Assembly (NCBI GenBank): GCA_947651395.1 | Contig: CANSYW010000006.1 | Location: 1 to 64,000 of the forward strand | Direction: 5' to 3' | Length of the DNA stretch: 64,000 nt | Origin: an uncultured Pseudoflavonifractor sp. | GTDB taxonomy: Bacteria > Bacillota > Clostridia > Oscillospirales > Oscillospiraceae | Shown: positions 34,811-42,746 of the stretch, piece after piece | Layout of the letters: the number at the start of each line of letters is the position of its first letter | How positions within the stretch are numbered: position 1 is the stretch's first letter | Program-made: the position numbers and the translations under genes | Notes under the pieces: model-generated | What the model was told of the DNA's origin: nothing | The model's database searches: none | Seen by the model: only the letters and a program-made list of their open reading frames with translations

Positions 34811-36710
34811 ACAGATCCCCCCCGATCTCTTTCTTTCCCACGGCCAAGGGCCGTTCCCGCTTACGCCTTTTCAGCAGCGCAACCACGATCCCCACCAGAA
34901 GCGCAATGACTATCAGCAGCAAAGCGATTATGACGCCCAGTGCGATATTCAGGGCGTAGGAGGCCGCAAAGCCGCTGTCTTCCAATTCAAATACGGCACT
35001 AGGATGGATCTTTGCCCGCTCCAGCGCCTGAACGGTGGGCGTAACTTGCTCCTCTCCCGGGATCCGGATCAGGCCGCCCTCATCCCAAGTATGCCAGAAC
35101 TCCATGGGCAATGTCAACTCATACGCCCCGCCATCCTCATCCATGGTGTAGAGCTGGTAGGCGTAATGGAGAGATCCGGCGTTATACTCCACCACCTTGA
35201 CCCGCTCCTCCTTCTCCTGCCCCAAAAGGGCCAGAATGTAAGTGCGGCTGGAGGGAACGGTGATCATCACCGTCCTGCCCAGGCTGGCGGCACAGACCGG
35301 CTCCACCGGCCTGCGATCCTCATCCAGCAGTGTGTAATCCACCTTGCTGTCCAGGAAGATCCGACGATACCCGGTGTCCGTCACAAACAGCGCGCTGGGA
35401 TCCTCCTGGGACATCATCCAGGACACATAGACCTCCGGGCAATGCTCATAAAACAGCTGCATCATCAGGCTCAGGTCATTCCAGCTGCTGGGCCGAAAGC
35501 CCAGCTTCTCCATGGCCAGATCATAGAGGAATACCGAAAGCAGGGTATCCGCTCTTGGAACCTCCCCCGCCAGCATGGCGTCCATCTCCCGATCCCCGCT
35601 CAACACGTCGCACAGCGCCCGCAGCAGCTGAAATACGCTGGAGCGGTTGATCCACGCCGTGTCTATTACCCCCTTCAGCTCCGACTGATAGCTGTCCGCG
35701 GTGCGGACCATGTCATACATGAGCTGATAAAGCTTTTGGATAAACCAATTGGCCTCCGGATTGTTGGTGTAGTCGTTGCCGGTGATGGTCTTGTAGAGCT
35801 CCGCCACCGGCACCCGCCGGGCCATATAGTCCGGTGTGGTCTCCTGGGCCGGAAGGTAAAACGTGGTTCCCAGCTTTCCATAGCCCCATTCAGGAAAGGG
35901 GATGGAGGACACCGGATCGAACATCCCCACAATATTATAGATAGAATCACAGTCAGGCGCGTTCAGGTCGATGCCGATGTTCTCACTCTCTGAGCGGACA
36001 TTGTTGGGGGTGGCAAAGGTATAGACATAGAGCTCCTCTCTGGTCACCTGCTCCGTGGCAAGGGACAGCACCGCCGTCATATTGCTCACCGCCGCCGCCC
36101 GGCTGTAGCCGCCCATCCACAGCTTGAAGCGCCCGCCGCCGGCATAGGCCTCCACATAGTCAAAGACCCGCTCAAAGACATGAAAGGCCGCGCTGAAAAA
36201 GCCGTTATGTACGCTCTCATCGCCAAAGGAGAAGTTGCTCAGCCATTCGTCCTCATAGCCTCCGCCACTGACAGCCACTGCCACCAGCAAAAACTCTCCC
36301 TCCTCGTCCCGGAGCCTTTTGGAGGCGATCAGGGTGGCAATGGTGTCCGCACTGGGCTCCTGGTCAAACTGGTGGCTCACCATATCCCCAAAGCCCGCTT
36401 GGCTCAAATAGTCCCGAATGTAGGTGTCCTTCCGATCCAGCTCCAGATCCGCGGCCCGGAATGCCGAGACCGCAAGCCCAAGGGTGCACTGGGCCAGCGG
36501 ATGCTGATAATCAGTGGCCGGGATCGAAAAATAGTCGTCCCGGTAGGGAAAAGAACAGGAGAGCTCCCGGTCCGGATAGGCCGGGGAATCAAATTTTCCC
36601 GTCAGCCATGTGACCCCGTCCCCGGCCCACGCCCCGGGGAGCGCCCCCGCGAAAATACACACGGCCAGAAGAGCCGCCCCCATTCGAACGAGCCAGTTTC
36701 CTTCTCTCAT
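34803..36710 (-). CDS. Membrane-anchored lipase-like alpha/beta hydrolase
   Basis: The 635-residue protein has an N-terminal signal peptide (GAALLAVCIFAGALPGAWA) and a C-terminal membrane helix (about residues 590-615, ALNIALGVIIALLLIVIALL) followed by a basic tail. Thus it is exported and anchored with a large outer domain. WMGGYSRAAAV holds a GxSxG nucleophile elbow (Ser203), and GMFDPVSSIP supplies a likely catalytic Asp. It looks like a class-3-type lipase, but the substrate is unknown. It overlaps the CmpB-like gene. Confidence 0.75.
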   Translation of the reverse strand: MREGNWLVRMGAALLAVCIFAGALPGAWAGDGVTWLTGKFDSPAYPDRELSCSFPYRDDYFSIPATDYQHPLAQCTLGLAVSAFRAADLELDRKDTYIRDYLSQAGFGDMVSHQFDQEPSADTIATLIASKRLRDEEGEFLLVAVAVSGGGYEDEWLSNFSFGDESVHNGFFSAAFHVFERVFDYVEAYAGGGRFKLWMGGYSRAAAVSNMTAVLSLATEQVTREELYVYTFATPNNVRSESENIGIDLNAPDCDSIYNIVGMFDPVSSIPFPEWGYGKLGTTFYLPAQETTPDYMARRVPVAELYKTITGNDYTNNPEANWFIQKLYQLMYDMVRTADSYQSELKGVIDTAWINRSSVFQLLRALCDVLSGDREMDAMLAGEVPRADTLLSVFLYDLAMEKLGFRPSSWNDLSLMMQLFYEHCPEVYVSWMMSQEDPSALFVTDTGYRRIFLDSKVDYTLLDEDRRPVEPVCAASLGRTVMITVPSSRTYILALLGQEKEERVKVVEYNAGSLHYAYQLYTMDEDGGAYELTLPMEFWHTWDEGGLIRIPGEEQVTPTVQALERAKIHPSAVFELEDSGFAASYALNIALGVIIALLLIVIALLVGIVVALLKRRKRERPLAVGKKEIGGDLYE

Positions 36711-36841
36711 CCCCTCAGCCTTCCCTTCCCTCCGCGGCGCACACAGTTGCCTCTGCCTGTCGTACCGCTTCCAGAATATGCGTCATACACTTCTCTCCAT
36801 TCTATCTGAAAAAGGTGCCGCCACCATGTTCTGTCATTCCC

Positions 36842-37801
36842 TCAGCCCTCCGTGTGGGCCGCCAGATAACTCAGCCACAGCACATAGCCGTCCTTTTTAA
36901 AATGGACGCCGTCGGCAGAATACTCCTTCAACGCCTCGCCGGTCTCATCCAGCAGTTCCCCGGGAACCCCCATCAGATATACGTCCTTCCCCTCAAAATA
37001 GCTTGCCAGCGCCTGGTTATAGCTGGCTACCCCTTCATTGGTGATATAATAGGGGATATCGTTGGCTTTGCATTTCTCTGTGTTCACCGGAATGATGCTC
37101 TGGATGTAAATACGGGCCTCGCTCTGACGCTCCCGGATGGCCTCCACCACCTCGCCACAGGTCTGGGCAAAGCCCTCCGGATCATAATAGCCCAGCTCAT
37201 TGACCCCCAGCGCGATATAGACCTTTCCATAGGTTCCCGAGTCCAGGGCGTCCAGCACGGATATCTTCCTGTCCCCCCTGCGGATCACCGCCTTGCCGTC
37301 CTTCACCTCATAGATGGTAAGACCGGTATGATCCAGAAATGTGGCCTCCGGGGTGACGCCGCTGTACAGCCGAAGTCCCGCCACTCTGGAATCCCCAATA
37401 AACACCGCGTCGGAAAACCAGGAGGCGTCCTCCGCCGGCGGCTCCGACTGCGTCATGTCTCCCTGCTCCCGCGTCGACTCGACCCTTTCGGCAGGGGAAG
37501 CCACAGCCGTCGGGACGGCAGAGGGCGCGGCAGAGGGTGTAACCGCAGGAACAAACTCCGGCGCGGGTACCGCGCTGGGCTTTGGCCCGGACAGGACGGT
37601 CGTTTCCTTTGGAAGGTCTGTGGGCTTTGCGGAGTCTACGGCAGCGGCGGCAGGCCCCACAGAACCTATCGGTTTCCAGGACCTGGTGAATAAGGCCACC
37701 GCCACAAGGCCCACGCACGCACACAAAGCCACCGTCAACCAGCGCGGCGGTCTCTGCCCGGGCTGCCTGCGGCGGCCGGGCTTGGAACTGGATGGATCCA
37801 C
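36842..37801 (-). CDS. Membrane-anchored SGNH/GDSL-type hydrolase
   Basis: The 319-residue protein has an N-terminal membrane helix (WLTVALCACVGLVAVALF), a Pro/Ala/Ser/Thr-rich linker of about 90 residues and a C-terminal SGNH domain. VFIGDSRVAG (Ser138), YIALGVNELG (block III Asn) and SADGVHFKKDGY (Asp and His) are the catalytic blocks. Related proteins act on cell-wall or exopolysaccharide esters. The start is GTG 37801 after GAGGAG; an ATG eleven bases upstream is out of frame. It is next to the anchored lipase-like gene on the same strand. Confidence 0.85.
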   Translation of the reverse strand: MDPSSSKPGRRRQPGQRPPRWLTVALCACVGLVAVALFTRSWKPIGSVGPAAAAVDSAKPTDLPKETTVLSGPKPSAVPAPEFVPAVTPSAAPSAVPTAVASPAERVESTREQGDMTQSEPPAEDASWFSDAVFIGDSRVAGLRLYSGVTPEATFLDHTGLTIYEVKDGKAVIRRGDRKISVLDALDSGTYGKVYIALGVNELGYYDPEGFAQTCGEVVEAIRERQSEARIYIQSIIPVNTEKCKANDIPYYITNEGVASYNQALASYFEGKDVYLMGVPGELLDETGEALKEYSADGVHFKKDGYVLWLSYLAAHTEG

Positions 37802-37945
37802 GCAGTACTCATCTCCTCAACACAAAATAGCCGTCCCGGCGCTTATCTCTCGGCGCCGACACGATAAGATCCCCACACTTTCCTCATCTCTGATCCCGAT
37901 CCTCACTTCCCCAAAAAGAATAAACGTTTATTTACTCATTGCCAA

Positions 37946-37973
37946 AAACAAGCCGCCCGAAGGCGGTTTGTTT
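37946..37973 (-). terminator. Terminator of the TetR gene
   Basis: A 12-bp stem AAACAAGCCGCC/GGCGGTTTGTTT (one G-U) with a 4-base loop lies at the end of the TetR gene; the arm overlaps its stop. Confidence 0.75.
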
Positions 37974-38596
37974 TATTCGAAACCCTTCTTTCCCTTTTTG
38001 GGCGGCTTCAGATAACCGCTCAACCCCACGCTGAGGAATTGGAAAATGGTCTCCTCCGTCTCCTCATTGTTGGGCAGTCTCCCCTCTACTACAAACTTGG
38101 CATACATGACCGTCGAGGTGAGAACATGGTGCCACAGCAGATCCTGATTGATCCTCCGAAGGCTGGGGAAGGTATTCATAAAGATCCGGACCATGTCCGA
38201 AAAAGCGCTGAAATAGCTGGTATCTCTGGATTCATCATTGATAATAAAGGATGGGCTGTCCCGAAAGCGGTGATAGAAGACCGTCTCGTCGGGATGGGCC
38301 ACCCAGAATCGGAAATAGGGTAGCCACAGGCGCTTTACCGCCCCCATGGGATCGGTGAGCATGAGCAGAGGATTAAATTTCACGTGCTCAAACAGCGCAG
38401 CCGCCTGCCTGTCCACATAGGTAAAACACTCTGCCATCAACTGGTCTTTCCCGTCAAAGTAGCGGTACATGGCCCCGGGAGAAAGCCCCGCCAGCTCGCT
38501 GATGTTCTGAATGCGAGCTCCCTCCAGGCCATAGATCCTGACCGCCTTCATCGCCGCATGGAGGATCCTTGTCCTGGTGTCGTCCAACTGTGCCAT
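37973..38596 (-). CDS. TetR-family transcriptional regulator
   Basis: The 207-residue protein has an N-terminal TetR DNA-binding domain: RTRILHAAMKAVRIYGLEGA, then ISELAGLSPGAMYRYFDGKDQL, and an all-helical ligand domain behind it. The start is uncertain: the ATG at 38596 has GGGGGAG directly against it, and a TTG at 38608 has no ribosome site; ATG is used here. A good promoter lies 40 bp upstream, so it is probably self-controlled. Its targets may be the envelope genes downstream, by position only. Confidence 0.9.
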   Translation of the reverse strand: MAQLDDTRTRILHAAMKAVRIYGLEGARIQNISELAGLSPGAMYRYFDGKDQLMAECFTYVDRQAAALFEHVKFNPLLMLTDPMGAVKRLWLPYFRFWVAHPDETVFYHRFRDSPSFIINDESRDTSYFSAFSDMVRIFMNTFPSLRRINQDLLWHHVLTSTVMYAKFVVEGRLPNNEETEETIFQFLSVGLSGYLKPPKKGKKGFE

Positions 38597-38634
38597 CTCC
38601 CCCCACAAGGCAAATATCTCTGTTATTCCAGGAG

Positions 38635-38663
38635 ATTATACACGAAACGACCTGTGATGGCAA
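38635..38663 (-). promoter_or_regulatory. Promoter of the TetR gene
   Basis: On the minus strand TTGCCA (38663-38658), a 17-bp spacer and exact TATAAT (38640-38635). Confidence 0.8.
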
Positions 38664-38701
38664 CACTTTTTTACTATAACAAAATTTTTGAAAAAAAGGG
38701 C

Positions 38702-38730
38702 TTGCAAAAAGAGGGGAAGTATGTTAAGAT
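38702..38730 (+). promoter_or_regulatory. Promoter of tRNA-Pro
   Basis: TTGCAA (38702-38707), 17-bp spacer and TAAGAT (38725-38730), ending 30 bases before the tRNA. Confidence 0.75.
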
Positions 38731-38760
38731 AATTAGGCTCTTGTGAGCGCCAATTTAATA

Positions 38761-38838
38761 TCCGGGTGTGGCGAAGTTTGGTATCGCGCTTGAATGGGGT
38801 TCAAGAGGCCGCTGGTTCGAATCCAGTCACTCGGACCA
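38761..38838 (+). tRNA. tRNA-Pro (anticodon GGG)
   Basis: A 78-base cloverleaf with encoded CCA. Acceptor arms TCCGGGT and ACTCGGA pair with one G-U. The anticodon arm CTTGA-ATGGGGT-TCAAG gives GGG with G37, as expected for proline. The T arm holds GTTCGAATCC. A terminator follows immediately. Confidence 0.94.
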
Positions 38839-38874
38839 ATCGGAGTATCCTATTATTAGGATACTCCGATTTTT
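38839..38874 (+). terminator. Terminator of tRNA-Pro
   Basis: A 14-bp stem ATCGGAGTATCCTA/TAGGATACTCCGAT with a 4-base loop, then TTTT. Confidence 0.9.
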
Positions 38875-38901
38875 GTTCCCGCCGGGGCGGCCCTCCCCCG
38901 C

Positions 38902-38928
38902 ACCCTTTCCCCTCCACGGCATAGACTG
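38902..38928 (+). promoter_or_regulatory. Weak sigma-K-like promoter candidate
   Basis: AC (38902-38903), 16 bases, CATAGACT (38920-38927) resembles the late mother-cell pattern AC-N16-CATAnnnTA with a mismatch at the end. No sigma-A promoter is evident in front of the gene at 38979. This is a faint match and may be chance. Confidence 0.25.
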
Positions 38929-38978
38929 AGATTGGAAGGCCTAACCTTCCCCCAATCTCATTCGGGAGGTAACCAACA

Positions 38979-39548
38979 ATGCCTGAAAAGGTCATGCCCG
39001 GCCCCGTTTGCGATGCCGCCGGCATCCGCGAGGCCGTCTGCGTACACACCAGGAAGATCATGGACGCCTGTCGTGATAAAGACTGCATTGAGGATCTTCG
39101 CGTCTACCTCACTCAGAGCTCTCAGTGCGCCCTTGATCGTGCCAGCTGCGTCAAGGCCGCCAAGGCCGAGCTGCTGTACGTGTCCACCAACGTGGAGCCC
39201 ATCTGCTTCAACCGGGGCTTCTACACCGTAGATGTCCGCTACTTCTATCGGATCACCGCCGACGCCTTTGTGGGCGCCGCCCGGCCGGTGGAGGTCTGCG
39301 GCCTGGCCGTCTTTGACAAACGGGTCATCCTCTTTGGCAGCGAGGGCTGCTCCAAGTCCTTCTCCTCTGAGATGAGCCTGGATGCCCTGGATTGCCAGAA
39401 CCTGCCCAGCGTCAACCAGCCCGTGGCCGTTGTGGAGGCGGTGATTTATGGGCAACGGCTCAAAACACAAGAAAACCCCTCTATAATCGTACATGAGCGG
39501 AGGCCACACGGCCCCCGCTCTTGTATTCCTACGCCCCGCATGGCGTGA
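38979..39548 (+). pseudogene. 5' part of a cysteine-rich gene split by an integrative element
   Basis: The first 151 codons (38979-39431) plus the core encode a conserved-looking Cys-containing protein (MPEKVMPGPV, DACRDKDCIEDLRVYL, VEPICFNRGFYTVDVRY). After VVEAV the frame runs into the element and ends at 39548 with an unrelated tail (IYGQRLKTQENPS...). The missing 3' part is at 44474, in frame across the GTGGAGGC core. The ATG follows GGGAGGT. I recall similar full-length proteins from Clostridia without a known function. A stable 189-residue product is possible in the integrated state. Confidence 0.85.
39432..39439. other. Left attachment core (attL)
   Basis: GTGGAGGC within codons Val-Glu-Ala of the interrupted gene; followed by element sequence starting GGTGATTTAT. 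Confidence 0.8.
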
Positions 39549-39863
39549 GAGCGTCAGCAATTCGGGAGAATTGTATTTCCACTGACCTTGCCTTATGCCA
39601 AGCCGTCGGCAAACTCCCAACCGCCCAACACGGCGGATTACCTAATTCTCAATGTTTTACATAGTCTGCTGTTATTTCATATTTACCATTCGTATCGCCT
39701 ATCCGGGAAACAAAGCTCTCGAATACCTATTTCTCGGCACATTGAAGAAAGTATCTTTAATATTTCTCTGCGAGTTAAATTAAACCATTCCTCAATTTCC
39801 CTATCACAAAAACAATAAAATACATCGCCGCCTGTCCCATAAACGGTATATTTTGAACATAAG
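39440..39863. other. Non-coding left end of the element, hairpin-rich
   Basis: There is no convincing gene in this 424-base stretch; a 76-codon frame at 39588-39818 lacks a ribosome site and looks random. Two dyads are seen: GAGCGG...CCGCTC with inner GGCC/GGCC (39495-39520) and CAATTC-GGGA-GAATTG (39558-39573). Candidate roles are transfer or replication origin for the initiator encoded downstream, or the terminator of the truncated host gene. Confidence 0.45.
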
Positions 39864-41206
39864 ATGACAATTCAAGAGCGTCACCGGATCATTGTGCGCT
39901 CTCGGACACTCTATGGAGCTGTCTGTTTGTTCACGCATCCCTGGACACTGATCTTACCGCTCCTGTGGGCAATTTTGACCGTTCTTGCGTGGTATAATCG
40001 CAGCAAGCTCTCCCTCCCCGGTGGAAACAGTGTTTTGCCGCAGATGGCGGCATTGTGGCAAATTATCCTATCGGTTCTTATTATCGTATTCTCGTTTCTA
40101 TCCTTTTGGGGAATTCTTACCCTGCTCGGCACTCCACAACACGCAAAACGAATTGATGCCGCCCTTGTACATATAGGATTAACAGACCGTTATGGTATCG
40201 GCCCTGCTCTTTTGTCTTCCCGGCGGATAAAAGGCTTCCGTACAAGTCCTTGAATTTTGGTCAAAAGGTATTTCGTTAGAGATGTGGGAGGACAAAAGGC
40301 GGGCCATCGAAGATGTGCTAAACGCCCATATGGTCGAAACCCCCACATATGGCGGGCGCAAAGGTAATAATCGCCATCGCATAGTCATCACCGTTGCGCC
40401 CGGCGCAGAGAGCCGACAGACGGCCCCTCTTTATGACGATGAGTTTTAATGCCCCCTCTCTTGTCCTTGGCTATGATTTGGACAAGTGGAATAACTACGG
40501 CGGCATAAAGGAGCCTATCACCATCGACATATCGCCCAGCACGAATAGCCATATTTTGCTCTGCGGGATGTCCGGAGCCGGAAAATCCTATGATGAGCAC
40601 CAGCTGGTATACCGTCTGGCGCTGGCTGAACAAAAGTTGGGCGGCGAATACCTTTTTGCCGACTACAAGGGGGACGATACCTTTTCCTACCTCAAAGATT
40701 GTCCCCGGTTTTTCCCCTACAAGGCTGCCTTTGCCGCCCTGGACACCGTTCATGCCCGCTTAATCGCCCGTCAGTCTGGGGAAGATACCAGCCGCTACCC
40801 TATAACCCTCATATGGGACGAGTATATGGCGGCTACCCTCAACCTCATAAGCGAGGACAAAAAGGCCGCTACCACAGCCATGAGTAAGGTATCTGAAATA
40901 TTGCAGTTGGGCCGTTCTCTATCCGTGCGGCTGGTCAGTGTGTGCCAGCGGCCAGACGCCTTGGCCTTTCCAGCCGGCTCGCGGCTCAACTATGGCGTGA
41001 TTATCGTGGTGGGGGCGGCGGTGCGTTCCATCTATGAAATGCTGCTGCCTGACCACATGGAGCAAGTCAAGGGCCGACAGTTCGGGCAGGGCGAGGGCGT
41101 GGTTTTACTCCAAGGCTCGGAGCTGCGGTTTATCAAGGTTCCTACTGTGCGAAATGAGAATCGCATGAAGCAAGCATGCCTTAAAGCATTGAGCAGACCC
41201 CTTTGA
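39864..41206 (+). pseudogene. TcpA/FtsK-like coupling ATPase gene with two frameshifts
   Basis: Three consecutive frames together give one TcpA-like protein. Frame 1 (39864-40253) encodes two membrane helices and ends after RRIK. Frame 2 continues with VQVLEFWSKGISLEMWEDK to DDEF and stops at 40449. Frame 3 (from ATG 40433, or the GAGTTTTAAT junction) gives FNAPSLVLGYDLDKWNNYGG, Walker A GMSGAGKS and Walker B ITLIWDEYMA, ending at 41206. Each shift is at a four-base run (AAAA 40229-40232; TTTT 40444-40447). An intact protein would pump DNA and link the relaxase to a helper conjugation system. The ATPase part (about 258 residues from 40433) could still be translated. Confidence 0.75.
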
Positions 41207-41211
41207 CTATC

Positions 41212-41288
41212 GGGCCGGGCGGCGGCAAAGCCGCAAGCCCGGCCCCCAATAATCAAAACTCTGCCCAGTATCTAATTAGGGCAGAGTT
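41212..41288. repeat. Two hairpins between coupling gene and initiator gene
   Basis: GGGCCGGGC/GCCCGGCCC (41212-41220, 41237-41245) with an inner GCGGC/GCCGC, then AACTCTGCCC/GGGCAGAGTT (41257-41266, 41279-41288) with a 12-base loop. They could be a terminator and a double-strand origin or transfer origin for the adjacent initiator. Confidence 0.6.
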
Positions 41289-41308
41289 GATTAACCAGAG
41301 GAAAATAC

Positions 41309-42280
41309 ATGGAATACTACCGACCAATTTCCACAGATGACGGCCTAACCCTCTCCATAGACGGCCTTGTCATCGACTACCATATAGGAAACGCCGCAGA
41401 ACGTGATGAACTGGTGCGCCTCCTTTCCACGCTGGACTTGCGCTATGCCGTAAATATTCGGCATTGGCAGAGCCTTCGCATAGGCACATTTCGGGAAAAC
41501 TTTTCCCTTTCCTTTTTGGATAGCTCCTCTTTCTGGCTTGGTCTTGGCCTGAATGAAGTCAAACAAAACTTTGGGCGAATCCGCCTTGACGTTAACCCCA
41601 ACCACTGTGTACGCCATCAAGTTTTCCAAATCCTCTTTGGTTGGCTCAACACAGTCTGCGGGAGCTTTCGCACCACCATCAGGCGGTTTGATTTGGCAAT
41701 CGACATTGAGGCATGCCGAGCCGATGTGGAGCTACTAAAAGACCACCGGGCCTATACGGAGATCCGCAAGAGCCAGACAGACCGCACACAGTATCTCGGC
41801 GCACGTTCAGCGGGAGGCCGTATCAAGCTGTATAACAAGACCATCGAAAGCAAGCTGAAAGACCCGCCGCTCACACGGTTAGAATTGACGCTTGACCCAT
41901 CTGTACCATATTCAAAGATAACTTGGCCCAAAGCATATGCAATCAAAACCCGGCAAGCCCAGCTTGACGAGCTGGCCCACCTGACCGACACAGAGCGAGC
42001 CTTGCTGGACGGTATTCTCGCCGGGAACATTGACTTAACCCGGCTGGGTCGCAAAACTCGCTTAAAGCTGGAGCAGTACATGGGAAACTATGTCCAGTGG
42101 ATTACCGTTTCCCCCTCGAACTATCGGCAAATCCTCAACCGCCTACACGCCTTGACGGATTATCCCAATTCAGACCTTGGCGTTGACACGGTACTTGACA
42201 AACCTCCTAAATTTCCTCCCCCACTCCCGGCATGGGTAAAGGAGGCAGAGCAAAGTCCTGTTGACCCACTTGCCGTATAA
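41309..42280 (+). CDS. Rolling-circle replication initiator / MobT-type relaxase
   Basis: The 323-residue protein fits the replication initiation factor family (PF02486), which includes pT181-type Rep and the relaxases of small integrative elements. RRFDLAIDIE (about residues 129-138) gives the acidic metal-binding site, and YLGARSAGGRIKLYNK with its Tyr near residue 159 is the typical nicking region. The C-terminal part is helical. It starts at ATG 41309 after AGAGGAAA, following two hairpins that may be its target. It would nick the circular form for replication or mobilization. Confidence 0.82.
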   Translation: MEYYRPISTDDGLTLSIDGLVIDYHIGNAAERDELVRLLSTLDLRYAVNIRHWQSLRIGTFRENFSLSFLDSSSFWLGLGLNEVKQNFGRIRLDVNPNHCVRHQVFQILFGWLNTVCGSFRTTIRRFDLAIDIEACRADVELLKDHRAYTEIRKSQTDRTQYLGARSAGGRIKLYNKTIESKLKDPPLTRLELTLDPSVPYSKITWPKAYAIKTRQAQLDELAHLTDTERALLDGILAGNIDLTRLGRKTRLKLEQYMGNYVQWITVSPSNYRQILNRLHALTDYPNSDLGVDTVLDKPPKFPPPLPAWVKEAEQSPVDPLAV

Positions 42281-42307
42281 GAAGCAAACAGCAAGGATTA
42301 AGCACCA

Positions 42308-42362
42308 CCGGGGGATTAGCGGGGTACTCCCCGCTATCCGCTGAGAAAGACTTTTATATATT
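42308..42362. other. Hairpin before the DUF6870-like gene
   Basis: AGCGGGG-TAC-TCCCCGCT lies at about 42317-42335, downstream of the initiator gene. It may be a weak terminator, with no strong T-tract; an A/T-rich stretch follows. Confidence 0.4.
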
Positions 42363-42414
42363 AAAGTCATAGTCTCCGTCAAAATGCCATACGTTCAGAA
42401 AGGAGGCGATGGCG

Positions 42415-42678
42415 ATGGTGGATATGAAGAAGTTGGAAGAAATGGAGCGTATCAGCCAGGAGGCGGCCCCTGTCGCCCTCGCTGACCTCCTGGATGTAAA
42501 AATCACGGGGGACACCCCCGCCCAACGGCTGGAGAGCTATCTGGCCCAAGTGGCCAACCCCTACCATTTCTCTGTCGGAGAAATTTCTGTCCGCCTCTCC
42601 TTTCAGAGCGGGGCAAGTCCTCTGTCCGAAAAGCTAAAATCACACTTTTTATCTTTGAAATGCGGCGATTTTAGTTGA
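42415..42678 (+). CDS. DUF6870-like small element protein
   Basis: The 87-residue protein resembles small DUF6870 proteins found beside serine recombinases in Clostridial elements: a helical N-terminus (VDMKKLEEMERISQEA), a middle DLLDVKITGDTPAQRLESYLAQ and NPYHFSVGEISVRLSF. The function is unknown. The ATG at 42415 is chosen because AGGAGG lies eight bases upstream; an ATG at 42409 is too close. Its stop codon overlaps the -35 box of the recombinase promoter. Confidence 0.65.
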   Translation: MVDMKKLEEMERISQEAAPVALADLLDVKITGDTPAQRLESYLAQVANPYHFSVGEISVRLSFQSGASPLSEKLKSHFLSLKCGDFS

Positions 42679-42703
42679 AAATTCAAGTAAACCATGATAT
42701 AAT
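42675..42703 (+). promoter_or_regulatory. Promoter of the serine recombinase gene
   Basis: TTGAAA (42675-42680), 17-bp spacer and exact TATAAT (42698-42703), about 43 bp before the start codon. Confidence 0.85.
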
Positions 42704-42746
42704 ATGTATAGATTATAGAGGGGTGATGAAAGGAGACCCCTAAAGC

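Noticed and set aside
38932..39231. Alternative frame overlapping the cysteine-rich gene
   Set aside because: It is out of frame with the well-supported start at 38979 and has no family resemblance.
39588..39818. 76-codon frame inside the left end of the element
   Set aside because: No ribosome site, no hydrophobic or domain pattern beyond chance, and it overlaps no conserved feature.
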